64,000 nucleotides of DNA, taken from positions 68,256 to 132,255 of the forward strand of contig NZ_JBQCJW010000009.1 in assembly GCF_051967575.1 (NCBI RefSeq). The letters run 5' to 3'. Positions within the stretch are counted from its first letter, which is position 1. Each line of letters opens with the position of its first letter. Below are positions 24,765-33,637 of this stretch, piece by piece. A program made the translations under genes and the position numbers. This DNA comes from Solibacillus silvestris_B. GTDB taxonomy: Bacteria; Bacillota; Bacilli; Bacillales_A; Planococcaceae. The notes beneath the pieces are model-generated. The model made no database searches, was not told the DNA's origin, and was given only the letters and a program-made list of their open reading frames with translations.

Positions 24765-25928
24765 CTATATGAGTAAATGCTTGAGCTCTTTTTCCAAAAA
24801 GGGAGCCGCATTTAAGAAGCGCACAAATTCGTCATATTTTGCTCGTTGTTCATTTGTCGGCTTTTTCCCTGTAAAGTATGCACGAATTAAAATGTTTTTC
24901 GGTGTATTTTCCATATCGATGAATTCCAGCAGCTGTGTTTCATAGCCGACAAGCGATAAAAGCTCTGCACGAATCGAATCAGTCGCCAATGCGGCGAAGC
25001 GCTCCTTCACTAGCCCGTGCTGCGTCATGATTGACAATGCAGGCGTCTGAATCTGGCGATTGAGCTCATGCTGACAGCAAGGGACACTTAAGATGACTTT
25101 AGCCCCCCATTTTACCGCACGCGCTAAAGCCATATCTGTCGCCACATCGCAAGCATGAAGGGTTACAACCATATCGACAGCTGTTTCCTCATTAAAGTCA
25201 TTAATATCGCCAACTAAAAATTGGAGATCCTCATACTGCAAATCCTGTGCAATGCGATTGCATTCTTCAATTACTTCCTTTTTCAAATCAAGGCCTGTGA
25301 CATGGATATCGAGTCTTTTTTCAATCTTTAAATAATGATACAACGCAAATGTTAAATACGATTTCCCGGAACCAAAATCCAAAATACGAATTGGTTTACT
25401 TTTAGGCAAATGTGCCAGTGAATCATCGATAAATTCAATAAATCGGTTAATCTGCTTAAACTTGTCGTATTTTTGCTTTTTTATTTTTCCATCTTCGGCC
25501 TGCACACCTAAACGTACTAAAAATGGGTGGATTTTCGAATCATCCAATAAATATTGCTTTTTTCGGTTATGCGTTAAATTCACTTCTTTTGCTGACGCGT
25601 TTTGGTCTGATTTCCAGAGCACTTTGTTTTTTTTCGAAAGCTGCACTTGTATCGTCTGTTCCTGAAATTCTGCATGCACTTGTCGGAACTGTTCAAAAAG
25701 CATTTCGAATTTTGCCGCCAAATCATGCAGGCCAATATTTTCGTGCCTTAAAATACGCTCATATTGATACTCAAGCTGAATCATATAATCCCCGCGTATT
25801 TCCACTGGTTTTAGCTTTATCCTTTTTAAGTCATTCGATTTTTGACGAGGCTGACTAATTGTTGCCTGAAGTAATGTTTTATTAGAAATGAGTGCAAGCA
25901 GCTGCACTTTCATTTGTTCAAATTCCAT
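24765..25928 (-). CDS. METTL25-like class I SAM-dependent methyltransferase
   Basis: This 387-residue cytoplasmic protein has an N-terminal region of about 150 residues of unknown role and a C-terminal methyltransferase domain. Motif I is ILDFGSGKSYLTFALYHYL, then VTGLDLKKEVIEE, and later VVTLHACDVATDMAL and SVPCCQHELN. The HACD and PCCQH motifs are typical of the METTL25/RRNAD1-like family, which includes proteins linked to RNA or ribosomal protein methylation. ATG 25928 has AAGGCGG upstream; longer in-frame starts run into the divergent hflX gene. The substrate is unknown. Confidence 0.8.
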   Translation of the reverse strand: MEFEQMKVQLLALISNKTLLQATISQPRQKSNDLKRIKLKPVEIRGDYMIQLEYQYERILRHENIGLHDLAAKFEMLFEQFRQVHAEFQEQTIQVQLSKKNKVLWKSDQNASAKEVNLTHNRKKQYLLDDSKIHPFLVRLGVQAEDGKIKKQKYDKFKQINRFIEFIDDSLAHLPKSKPIRILDFGSGKSYLTFALYHYLKIEKRLDIHVTGLDLKKEVIEECNRIAQDLQYEDLQFLVGDINDFNEETAVDMVVTLHACDVATDMALARAVKWGAKVILSVPCCQHELNRQIQTPALSIMTQHGLVKERFAALATDSIRAELLSLVGYETQLLEFIDMENTPKNILIRAYFTGKKPTNEQRAKYDEFVRFLNAAPFLEKELKHLLI

Positions 25929-26065
25929 AAAAACCGCCTTTTCTTTTTTCCGTATAATCGTGTTCCTTATAGTATTATAATGCGCTTTTGTCGTGTCATT
26001 GTACAGGCTTTTGAATTGTGTGATACGATGGAAAAAAGGTTTGCATGAAGCAAGGAGGCAAAAGC

Positions 26066-27343
26066 TTGAAAGATGTAGAAGTATTGATTGAACGCGGTAT
26101 ATTAGTTGGTGTGAATTTACAGAAGGATGAGCATTTTGATTATTCAATGGAAGAATTGGCGAATTTGGCGGAAGCATTGAATGTGGAAGTTGTCGGTATG
26201 GTGACGCAAAATTTGGAGCGGGTGACACCATCGCATTATGTAGGTACGGGGAAAATTGAAGAAATCCAAGCCTTTTTTGAGGAAACGGATGCGAATATCG
26301 TCATTTTCAATGATGAGCTATCGCCATCGCAAATTCGAAATTTAGAGCGTGATTTACAGTGCAAAGTGATTGATCGCACGATGCTTATTTTAGATATTTT
26401 TAGTCGCCGGGCGAAAACACGTGAAGCGCAATTACAAGTGGAGCTCGCTCAATTACAGTATATGCTGCCGCGTCTAGTTGGGCTTCATGCGTCTTTATCG
26501 CGTCAAGGCGGAGGCACAGGAGGCGGATTTAAAAACCGTGGTGCGGGGGAAACGAAGCTAGAGCTGGATCGCCGAAAAATCGAAGACCAGATTTCAAAAA
26601 TCAAAAAAGAATTGGAAGCGGTGAAGGAACAGCGCGAAACACAGCGGAAGCAACGCCGCAAAAATGCTGTACCTGTCGTTTCGATTGTAGGCTATACAAA
26701 TGCAGGGAAATCCACGATTATGAATCAGCTGCTGGCAAAAGCCGGTCAAAATGATACGAAGCAGGTGTTTGAAAAAGATATGCTGTTTGCGACATTGGAA
26801 ACATCCGTCCGCAATATTGATCTCGAGGACAATAAGTCATTTTTATTAACGGACACAGTAGGGTTTGTCAGTAAGCTTCCGCATCATTTAGTAAAGGCAT
26901 TCCGCTCGACTTTGGAAGAAGCGCGGGAAGCAGATTTGCTATTGCATGTAGTCGATGTTTCAAATGAAGAATACCGCTTCATGATGGACGTAACGAACGA
27001 AACATTGAAAGCAATCGATGTGGAGAACATACCGACAATTTACGTTTACAACAAATCCGATTTGGCGAATGTGGAATATCCGTTAGTAAGCGGGGACAAT
27101 ATTTGGCTATCCGCTAAGGAAGATATCGGGCTGGATGAATTGCTGCAGCTTATCCGCAAGCAAATCTTCGCAAACTATATAACGTGCCAAATGCTTATTC
27201 CGTATGAGCAGGGCACAATCGTTTCTTATTTAAATGAGCATGCAACCATTTTGGAAACAGCGTACGAGGAAGAGGGCACGCTTTTAACAGCAGAATTAAA
27301 AGAAATTGATTATAAAAAATATGAAAAATATGTTGTGAAATAA
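26066..27343 (+). CDS. hflX: ribosome-associated GTPase HflX
   Basis: This 425-residue GTPase binds the 50S subunit and splits stalled or hibernating ribosomes. An N-terminal HflX domain (to about 165) ends in LSRQGGGTGGGFKNRGAGET, a coiled linker follows (KELEAVKEQRETQRKQRR), then the G domain with G1 GYTNAGKST, G3 DTVGF and G4 NKSD. The TTG at 26066 is chosen because AAGGAGG lies seven bases before it, whereas ATG 26045 has no ribosome site. It is divergent from the methyltransferase gene, sharing about 130 bases of promoter region. Confidence 0.93.
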   Translation: MKDVEVLIERGILVGVNLQKDEHFDYSMEELANLAEALNVEVVGMVTQNLERVTPSHYVGTGKIEEIQAFFEETDANIVIFNDELSPSQIRNLERDLQCKVIDRTMLILDIFSRRAKTREAQLQVELAQLQYMLPRLVGLHASLSRQGGGTGGGFKNRGAGETKLELDRRKIEDQISKIKKELEAVKEQRETQRKQRRKNAVPVVSIVGYTNAGKSTIMNQLLAKAGQNDTKQVFEKDMLFATLETSVRNIDLEDNKSFLLTDTVGFVSKLPHHLVKAFRSTLEEAREADLLLHVVDVSNEEYRFMMDVTNETLKAIDVENIPTIYVYNKSDLANVEYPLVSGDNIWLSAKEDIGLDELLQLIRKQIFANYITCQMLIPYEQGTIVSYLNEHATILETAYEEEGTLLTAELKEIDYKKYEKYVVK

Positions 27344-27365
27344 AAGTATTTTTTATATGTCATTG

Positions 27366-27410
27366 CAAAAGCTAAAGTACTGCGTATTCGCAAAGTACTT
27401 TAGCTTTTTA
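27366..27410 (+). terminator. Rho-independent terminator after hflX
   Basis: AAAAGCTAAAGTACT pairs with AGTACTTTAGCTTTT, with a T-run at the right edge. Confidence 0.88.
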
Positions 27411-27514
27411 TTTTGTTTAAGGAGATTACTCCAATATAAGGAAGAGTCTAAATATTTTCTTTATATAGTTAATTCCTCTATAATACAGATCGTCTAGTTG
27501 TGATAATCTGTTCA

Positions 27515-27529
27515 ATTTATCTGAAAATA
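27515..27529. promoter_or_regulatory. candidate CodY box upstream of peptide symporter
   Basis: ATTTATCTGAAAATA differs from AATTTTCWGAAAATT at three of 15 positions. It lies about 145 bases before the dtpT-like start, in a 328-base gap that otherwise shows only AT-rich leader sequence. CodY control of DtpT is known in lactococci. Confidence 0.35.
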
Positions 27530-27671
27530 ACGAAAAAACTCAAAATTATAACATTTTGATTATTTGTTGATTTTGCTTAATTATTGCGTTAAAGTGTTGG
27601 AATATATTATTTCAAATGTCAGACAACAGACTTTATTGTCGGAATATTTATTAATCGGAGGAGATTTCGAA

Positions 27672-29156
27672 ATGTATACAAAAGAAGAAATTGTGAAATC
27701 TGTTCCTCAAACAGGATTTGTTGGTCAACCTAAAGGGTTATTTACATTATTCTTCACAGAGTTTTGGGAACGATTTTCTTATTACGGTATGCGTGCCATC
27801 CTGCTTTTCTACATGTACTACGCGGTTAAAGATGGCGGATTAGGATTAGATCGCACACAAGCAAATATTATTATGTCGATATATGGTTCATTAATCTATA
27901 TGTCAGGCATTATCGGCGGATGGATTGCCGACCGAATTACTGGTACGCGTAAAGCGGTATTCTATGGCGGTATATTAATAATGATCGGTCATATTTTACT
28001 TGCGTTGCCGCTCGGTGTTTCAGCATTATACTTATCAATGTTCTTCATTATTATTGGTACTGGTTTATTAAAACCGAACGTTTCATCAGTAGTCGGCGAT
28101 TTATATGCACCAAACGATGCACGTCGTGACTCTGGTTTCTCTATTTTCTACATGGGTATCAACATGGGTGGTTTCTTAGCGCCGCTTTTAGTTGGTTTAT
28201 TCCAAAAAAACTGGGGCTTCCACGCAGGATTCAGTGTAGCTGCAGTAGGTATGTTCATTGGGTTGGTCGTTTATTTAATGTCACAAAAGAGCCTTGGTTT
28301 AGCAGGTTCTGTAGCACCGAACCCACTTTCGGGTGAAGAGAAGAAAACAACAGTCCGCAATTTCACAATCGGCGGCTTGGTCATTGTTGTTTTAGGTGTC
28401 ATTGCTTACATGACAGGTAACGCAAACATTAAAAACTTCTCTGTATTAATTACGATTCTTGGTGTCACGATTCCGACATTATTCATTTTTTATATGTATC
28501 GCAGTCCAAAAACAAATGCAGACGAAAAATCTCGTTTATTAGCATATATCCCATTATTCATTTGTGCGGTTATGTTCTGGGCAATCGCAGAGCAATCTTC
28601 AACAATTTTAGCGACTTTTATTGATACACGCACAAATTTAAATTTATGGGGTTTTAAAATCCCGGCAGCATGGTTCCAATCATTTAACCCGTTATTCATC
28701 ATCACAATGGCTCCATTATTTGCATTATTATGGACAAAATTGGGGAATGCTGGTCCATCGACACCCCGTAAATTTGCATATTCATTATTCTTTGCAGGGG
28801 CATCATTCTTAATTATGATCGCGGCAATTGTTATAACGCCAGAAGGCACATTAGTAAATCCATTATGGGTTGTACTGTCAATCTTCTTAGTAGTATTAGG
28901 TGAGTTATTGCTGTCGCCTGTTGGTTTATCTGCAACAACAAAATTGGCGCCGGCTGCATTCGCAGGTCAAACGATGGCATTATGGTTCCTAGCATCAGCT
29001 GCTGCCCAAGCAATCAACGCACAGCTAGTTCGTGTTTATGAAATTGTATCAGAAACAATGTACTTCGGTGTATTGGGCGGTTTATCAATTGTGATTGGTA
29101 TTATTATTTTATTCATCTCGCCAATCATCTCAAAAGCGATGCGCGGCATTAAATAA
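27672..29156 (+). CDS. dtpT: POT family di-/tripeptide:proton symporter
   Basis: This 494-residue membrane protein of the proton-dependent oligopeptide transporter family imports di- and tripeptides. The family signature FFTEFWERFSYYGMRAILLF lies near the N-terminus (the ExxER proton motif is in it), and a second signature with GTGLLKPNVSSVVGDLY follows the fourth helix. About 14 helices are visible. ATG 27672 has CGGAGGAG upstream; the frame is open to 27564 but that part is a leader with no ribosome site. A CodY-like box lies upstream and a 17-bp terminator follows. Confidence 0.92.
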   Translation: MYTKEEIVKSVPQTGFVGQPKGLFTLFFTEFWERFSYYGMRAILLFYMYYAVKDGGLGLDRTQANIIMSIYGSLIYMSGIIGGWIADRITGTRKAVFYGGILIMIGHILLALPLGVSALYLSMFFIIIGTGLLKPNVSSVVGDLYAPNDARRDSGFSIFYMGINMGGFLAPLLVGLFQKNWGFHAGFSVAAVGMFIGLVVYLMSQKSLGLAGSVAPNPLSGEEKKTTVRNFTIGGLVIVVLGVIAYMTGNANIKNFSVLITILGVTIPTLFIFYMYRSPKTNADEKSRLLAYIPLFICAVMFWAIAEQSSTILATFIDTRTNLNLWGFKIPAAWFQSFNPLFIITMAPLFALLWTKLGNAGPSTPRKFAYSLFFAGASFLIMIAAIVITPEGTLVNPLWVVLSIFLVVLGELLLSPVGLSATTKLAPAAFAGQTMALWFLASAAAQAINAQLVRVYEIVSETMYFGVLGGLSIVIGIIILFISPIISKAMRGIK

Positions 29157-29161
29157 ATTTT

Positions 29162-29205
29162 AAAACCTTTATTTATAGATTTTCTATAAATAAAGGTTTT
29201 TTCTT
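29162..29205 (+). terminator. Rho-independent terminator after dtpT-like gene
   Basis: The 17-bp perfect stem AAAACCTTTATTTATAG/CTATAAATAAAGGTTTT has a five-base loop and a following T-run. Confidence 0.93.
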
Positions 29206-29308
29206 TTGGTTAGAAAGGAATAATAAAAGTTAACTACTTTAAAAGGCAACTTGTGGTATATAATGGAATTGGGGCTATGCTTATAATAATGGTCTACAAC
29301 AGAATTTT

Positions 29309-29393
29309 GGCAAGGAAGCTTGAATGCTTCGCCTAAATTGCTGCAGGCGATTCCCGAAGGTTACACACACCTTAACAGGCCATGTAAGATGGC
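29309..29393 (+). other. three-hairpin structured leader, no known riboswitch match
   Basis: In the 318-base gap before the GNAT gene, three hairpins follow in 85 bases: GGC-GAAGC with GCTTC-GCC (29309-29333), AAGGT with ACCTT (29357-29373) and GCCAT with ATGGC (29379-29393). One frame is open without a start codon from 29290 to 29430 and reads sensible residues such as EFWQGSLNASPKLLQ, so a truncated gene end is an alternative. No T-box, SAM, lysine or glycine riboswitch signature was seen. Confidence 0.4.
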
Positions 29394-29474
29394 ATGGTGG
29401 ATGACAGGTGTACGAATAAAACAAGGGTAATTTGAATGACACTATAAAAAGTAACTATAGGGGAGGCAAAAATT

Positions 29475-30308
29475 ATGTTGGAATCAGTGACGATTAAGGA
29501 ATTAACGACAATTGAGCAAATTGAAGAGGCACGCAAGCTGGAGCATGGAATTTGGGCTGTCGGAAGCATCCCTGTTCACCAAACGATTGCGACGATCCGC
29601 AATGGCGGGATTGTACTTGGTGCATATTTAAATGAAGAAATAATCGGCTTTAACTATAGTTGCCCGGGATATATGGATGAGCATGTGTACTTGTATTCCC
29701 ATATGCTCGGTGTTAAGCGTAATTACCGTGAGCAAGGTGTAGGAGAGTTGTTAAAAAATTATTTGAAGGATATTGCGATTGAGCGTGGTTATCGAAATTG
29801 CCGCTGGACATTTGATCCGCTTGAAGCGCGCAGCGGATTTTTAAACTTTTCCAAATTGCGCAGTCATAGCGACACATATATTGAAAACTGTTATGGCGAG
29901 ATGGAAGATCCATTTAATAGAGCACTGCCTACAGATCGTCTTTGTGTGGAATGGCAGCTTGTCGATAATGATTATTTGCGCTGGGATGCAAAAGTTGAGG
30001 AGCTGCTTGATGAAGCGAAACCGATTGTAAATTGGGGCGCAAATACGGTAGGACTTCCAACATTGGATCCGGAGCAAAAATTCAGTAAAGAAGAAGCGCT
30101 CATTCATGATGCATATACATTACCGATCCCAACAAACTTCCAGAAAATAAAGGTCGAAAGTGCGGCTTTGGCGGAAGATTGGCGCTACAAAACAAGACAT
30201 ATTTTACAAGCGATGTTTGAACAAGAATATAAAATTATTCACTTAAAGAAAAAAGATGAACATATTAGTCATTACTTGCTTGTAAAGCGCTCTTTATTCG
30301 CTCTATAG
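29475..30308 (+). CDS. GNAT acetyltransferase (COG3375-like), probable N-acyl(succinyl)transferase
   Basis: This 277-residue protein has a GNAT domain in its N-terminal half. The acyl-CoA binding segment reads LGVKRNYREQGVGELLKNYL (Q/RxxGxG), followed by the WTFDPLEARSGFLNFSKL block typical of the COG3375 group. In Geobacillus kaustophilus a GNAT protein beside N-succinylamino acid racemase acts as a D-amino acid N-succinyltransferase. The adjacent racemase here, 37 bases downstream, makes the same role likely but unproven. AGGGGAGG precedes ATG 29475. The gene follows a structured leader. Confidence 0.8.
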   Translation: MLESVTIKELTTIEQIEEARKLEHGIWAVGSIPVHQTIATIRNGGIVLGAYLNEEIIGFNYSCPGYMDEHVYLYSHMLGVKRNYREQGVGELLKNYLKDIAIERGYRNCRWTFDPLEARSGFLNFSKLRSHSDTYIENCYGEMEDPFNRALPTDRLCVEWQLVDNDYLRWDAKVEELLDEAKPIVNWGANTVGLPTLDPEQKFSKEEALIHDAYTLPIPTNFQKIKVESAALAEDWRYKTRHILQAMFEQEYKIIHLKKKDEHISHYLLVKRSLFAL

Positions 30309-30345
30309 TTATTCGCTGTTGAAATGATGAATAGGAGCAATGTAC

Positions 30346-31455
30346 ATGAAATTGACAGAAGTGACAGTGCATGAACTATTAATGCGCATGAAAACGCCAT
30401 TTGCAACGAGTCTCGGAACGATGCAAAATAAACGCTTTTTAGTGCTGGAAGCAAAGGACGAAAGCGGTATAATCGGCTGGGGGGAAGGTGTCGCTTTTGA
30501 GGAGCCTTTCTATACTGAGGAGACGTTTAAAACTTCTCTCCATATGCTGGAGGACTTTTTAATTCCTGCATTACTGGGCGCAGAGCTGGAACACCCGGAT
30601 GATGTGCATGAGCGTTTTCGATCCATTCGCCGCAACAATATGGCAAAAGCGGCGATTGAAGGCGCGGTATGGGATATTTATGCACAACTGATGAAAAAGC
30701 CCTTAGCGGCAGTCATCGGAGGGGCACAGGAAAAGATCGAAGTGGGTATTAGCATCGGTTTACAGCCTACAGACGAACAGCTTATCACGACGATTCAGCA
30801 TTATTTGGATGAGGGCTATAAGCGAATTAAAGTAAAAATCAAGCCAGGGAAAGATATTGAACTTTTGCGTACAATTCGGGTAAATTTCCCTGCCATCCCT
30901 TTAATGGCAGATGCAAATTCCGCTTATACATTAGAGGATATCGAGCGATTAAAACAGCTTGATCAATTTAATTTAATGATGATTGAACAACCGCTTGCCC
31001 ATGATGACTTAATCGACCATGCCATATTGCAAAAGCAAATCAAGACACCGATTTGCTTGGATGAAAGCATCAATTCTTTAGAGGATGCCCGAAAAGCGAT
31101 ACAAATCGGGAGCTGTGGTGTGATTAATATTAAAATCGCAAGGGTTGGCGGTATTAGCGAGGCGAGAAGGATTCATGACTACTGTATGAAGCATCATATT
31201 CCTGTATGGTGTGGGGGCATGCTGGAGGCAGGTATCGGCCGTGCCCAGAATGTGGCGCTTACAAGTCTTGCCAATTTTACGATGCCAGGCGATACGGCAG
31301 CTTCTGAGCGTTACTGGCATGAAGATATTATTACCCCCGAAGTAACGGTAAAAGACGGATATATTGCCGTTCCCAAACAACAAGGGCTCGGCTATGAAGT
31401 AAATCATGCATTAATAGAAAAATACAGTGTAAATAAAACAACATACCGGATATAA
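30346..31455 (+). CDS. menC: N-succinylamino acid racemase / o-succinylbenzoate synthase family enzyme
   Basis: This 369-residue enolase superfamily member has a capping domain followed by a TIM barrel. The catalytic lysine pair region is KRIKVKIKPGKD, the metal ligands lie in MADANSAYTL, IEQPL and CLDESI, and the second lysine is in INIKIARVGG. Such enzymes act as o-succinylbenzoate synthase in menaquinone synthesis, as N-succinylamino acid racemase, or both. No other men genes are nearby and the partner is a GNAT protein, so the racemase role in D- to L-amino acid conversion is favoured. ATG 30346 has AGGAG eight bases upstream, better than ATG 30340. Confidence 0.85.
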   Translation: MKLTEVTVHELLMRMKTPFATSLGTMQNKRFLVLEAKDESGIIGWGEGVAFEEPFYTEETFKTSLHMLEDFLIPALLGAELEHPDDVHERFRSIRRNNMAKAAIEGAVWDIYAQLMKKPLAAVIGGAQEKIEVGISIGLQPTDEQLITTIQHYLDEGYKRIKVKIKPGKDIELLRTIRVNFPAIPLMADANSAYTLEDIERLKQLDQFNLMMIEQPLAHDDLIDHAILQKQIKTPICLDESINSLEDARKAIQIGSCGVINIKIARVGGISEARRIHDYCMKHHIPVWCGGMLEAGIGRAQNVALTSLANFTMPGDTAASERYWHEDIITPEVTVKDGYIAVPKQQGLGYEVNHALIEKYSVNKTTYRI

Positions 31456-31458
31456 ATG

Positions 31459-31494
31459 AAAGACCACAATTCGTCGAAACATTGTGGTCTTTTA
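31459..31494 (+). terminator. Rho-independent terminator after racemase gene
   Basis: AAAGACCACAAT pairs with ATTGTGGTCTTT around a ten-base loop, followed by TTAAATTT. Confidence 0.85.
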
Positions 31495-31618
31495 AATTTG
31501 ATGTTTTTCTTCCTATTATATACATACTAGAAATAGTAGGTAAAACGGGGAATTGCTCTTAAATACATATTTTTCAGTTTATTATCCAATCAAAAACGCT
31601 TTATTTAAAATTGGGTGT

Positions 31619-31687
31619 TTGATTTTCACTATTAGCAATTATATAATGATGTAGGGAAAGAATTGATTCTCATTTTCATTGAGAATC
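31619..31687 (+). promoter_or_regulatory. sigma-A promoter with Fur-type operator for the siderophore operon
   Basis: TTGATT (31619-31624) and TATAAT (31642-31647) are separated by 17 bases. Downstream at 31665-31687 lies the inverted repeat GATTCTCA/TGAGAATC, which resembles the Fur box (TGATAATNATTATCA family) and would block early transcription when iron is plentiful. It precedes the first permease gene by 50 bases. Confidence 0.7.
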
Positions 31688-31737
31688 TTCGGAATATATA
31701 AAGATCCAAAATATATATAGAATAGTGGGAGAATGAA

Positions 31738-32694
31738 ATGAGACTTTGGATGCTCGTTGCAGCAACCATCGTTCTGTCCTTTATATCACTATTTATTGGG
31801 GCAATCGACATTAGACCGTCCGATTTATTGGATTGGGATTCAGATAAAACACAAATTTTCTTAATGAGTCGAGTGCCGCGATTAATGGCGATTATACTTG
31901 CTGGGGCAGGGATGGGTATTTCTGGTTTAATCATGCAAAGCTTGAGCCGAAACAAGTTCGTATCACCGACAACATCGGGTACTTTAGATGCTGCCAAGCT
32001 AGGTATTGTAGTATCAATGGTATTTTTTACAAATGTCGGCTATATGGAGAAAATTATATTCAGTTTCACTTTTGCATTGATTGGTATGATGATTTTCATG
32101 CGTCTTCTTGAAAGCATAAAATTCAAGGACGTTATTTTTGTGCCCCTCATCGGTATTATGTACGGAAACATTATTGGCGCGATTTCAACATTTATCGCTT
32201 ATGAGGCGGACGCATTGCAAAGCGTGGATACATTCTTCCTAGGAAGTTTTACACTTGTCGTGTCTGGCCGTTATGAATTGCTTTATGTAGCTGTGCCCGC
32301 CATTATCCTTGCGTACTTATATGCCAATAAGTTTACGGTAGCAGGAATGGGCGAGGATTTTGCCAAAAACCTTGGATTAAGCTATCGTACCGTGCTGAAT
32401 CTCGGTTTAGTGCTTGTTGCGATTATTTCAACGACAGTTGTATTAACGGTTGGGATTATTCCTTTCTTAGGATTAATCGTGCCAAACTTAGTTTCATTAT
32501 ATTTGGGAGACAATTTACGTAAAACGATTCCGCATACGATTTTCTTAGGAGCAGCCTTCCTATTGATGTGTGACATTTTGAGTCGCCTTATTGTGTACCC
32601 ATTTGAAATTCCAGTAAATACAACGGTTGCAGTAATCGGCAGTGCAATCTTCTTAGTGATGTTGTTTAGGGGGAAAGCATATGCGAAAAAATAG
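31738..32694 (+). CDS. yclN: iron-siderophore ABC transporter permease (YclN-like)
   Basis: This 318-residue FecCD-type membrane permease is the first subunit of an iron-siderophore importer. About nine helices are visible, with the family's RVPRLMAIILAGAGMGISGL near the N-terminus and GIIPFLGLIVPNLV, which contacts the ATPase, in the second half. The gene order permease, permease, ATPase, binding protein equals yclNOPQ of Bacillus subtilis, a petrobactin uptake system. GGGAG precedes ATG 31738. The next permease overlaps by 14 bases. A Fur-type site lies upstream. The siderophore is inferred from the order. Confidence 0.88.
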   Translation: MRLWMLVAATIVLSFISLFIGAIDIRPSDLLDWDSDKTQIFLMSRVPRLMAIILAGAGMGISGLIMQSLSRNKFVSPTTSGTLDAAKLGIVVSMVFFTNVGYMEKIIFSFTFALIGMMIFMRLLESIKFKDVIFVPLIGIMYGNIIGAISTFIAYEADALQSVDTFFLGSFTLVVSGRYELLYVAVPAIILAYLYANKFTVAGMGEDFAKNLGLSYRTVLNLGLVLVAIISTTVVLTVGIIPFLGLIVPNLVSLYLGDNLRKTIPHTIFLGAAFLLMCDILSRLIVYPFEIPVNTTVAVIGSAIFLVMLFRGKAYAKK

Positions 32695-33637
32695 TACGAA
32701 GCTGATTGTTTTAGCGGTAATCGCGATTATTTGTATATTATTATTCTGTTTATATAATATCCAGGGCGGTTTTAGCTATGCCTTCCCTAAACGTGTGGAG
32801 CGAGTGCTGGCGATGATTATTACAGGTACAGCGATCGCCTATGCGACTGTAACATTCCAAACTGTCACACATAACCGCTTATTAACACCTTCCATGATGG
32901 GTGTAGACTCGATGTATGAAGTGGTACAAACACTTATTTTCTTTTTTGCGGGCTCTGCATCGATTTTTGTAGTAAGTCGTTATTTGAACTTCGGATTATC
33001 AATTGCGGCGATGGTATTATTCGCACTAATTTTATACCGTTTCCTATTCCGAGCTGATAAACATCCAATCTTCCTGCTATTGCTTGCAGGGATGATTATC
33101 GGGACATTGCTTGGAAGCTTCGTGACATTTCTGCAAGTTATTATTGACCCGGTGGAATATGAAAGCTTGCAGTCACGTTTATTTGCAAGCTTTATGAATG
33201 TGAAGACAGAGCTGTTGCTCATTGCTGTCATTATTTTGGGTGCATCGTTCATCTACGGCTATCGTTTATTGCGCGATTTGGATGTCATGTCTTTAGGGCG
33301 TGAAAATGCGATTAATTTAGGTGTTAATTATGATAAAATTGTATTGAAAGTATTAATTTTATCTTCTGTTTTAATCGCAACATCAACTGCGCTTGTTGGT
33401 CCGATCACGTTTTTAGGCCTGATCGTATCAAATTTGTCATATCAGTTTTTTGCTACGTACAAGCATTCCATTTTAATAGTGGGTGCGAGTTTAATTAGTA
33501 TTATTGCACTTGTCGGTGGGCAGTTTTTAGTGCTGCATGTATTCAATTTAAGTACGACGATCAGTGTAATCATTAACTTTATCGGCGGACTGTACTTTAT
33601 TTATCTAATACTGAAGGAAAGTAGGAAAGCAGGATGA
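32681..33637 (+). CDS. yclO: iron-siderophore ABC transporter permease (YclO-like)
   Basis: This 318-residue FecCD-type permease is the second membrane subunit of the importer. Its membrane helices include RVLAMIITGTAIAYATVTFQ and VGPITFLGLIVSNLSYQF, the ATPase contact region. AGGGGG lies before ATG 32681, inside the end of the preceding permease gene, so the two are translationally coupled. Its stop overlaps the ATPase start by the ATGA arrangement. Having two different permeases, rather than a homodimer, matches the YclNO pair. Confidence 0.88.
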   Translation: MRKNSTKLIVLAVIAIICILLFCLYNIQGGFSYAFPKRVERVLAMIITGTAIAYATVTFQTVTHNRLLTPSMMGVDSMYEVVQTLIFFFAGSASIFVVSRYLNFGLSIAAMVLFALILYRFLFRADKHPIFLLLLAGMIIGTLLGSFVTFLQVIIDPVEYESLQSRLFASFMNVKTELLLIAVIILGASFIYGYRLLRDLDVMSLGRENAINLGVNYDKIVLKVLILSSVLIATSTALVGPITFLGLIVSNLSYQFFATYKHSILIVGASLISIIALVGGQFLVLHVFNLSTTISVIINFIGGLYFIYLILKESRKAG

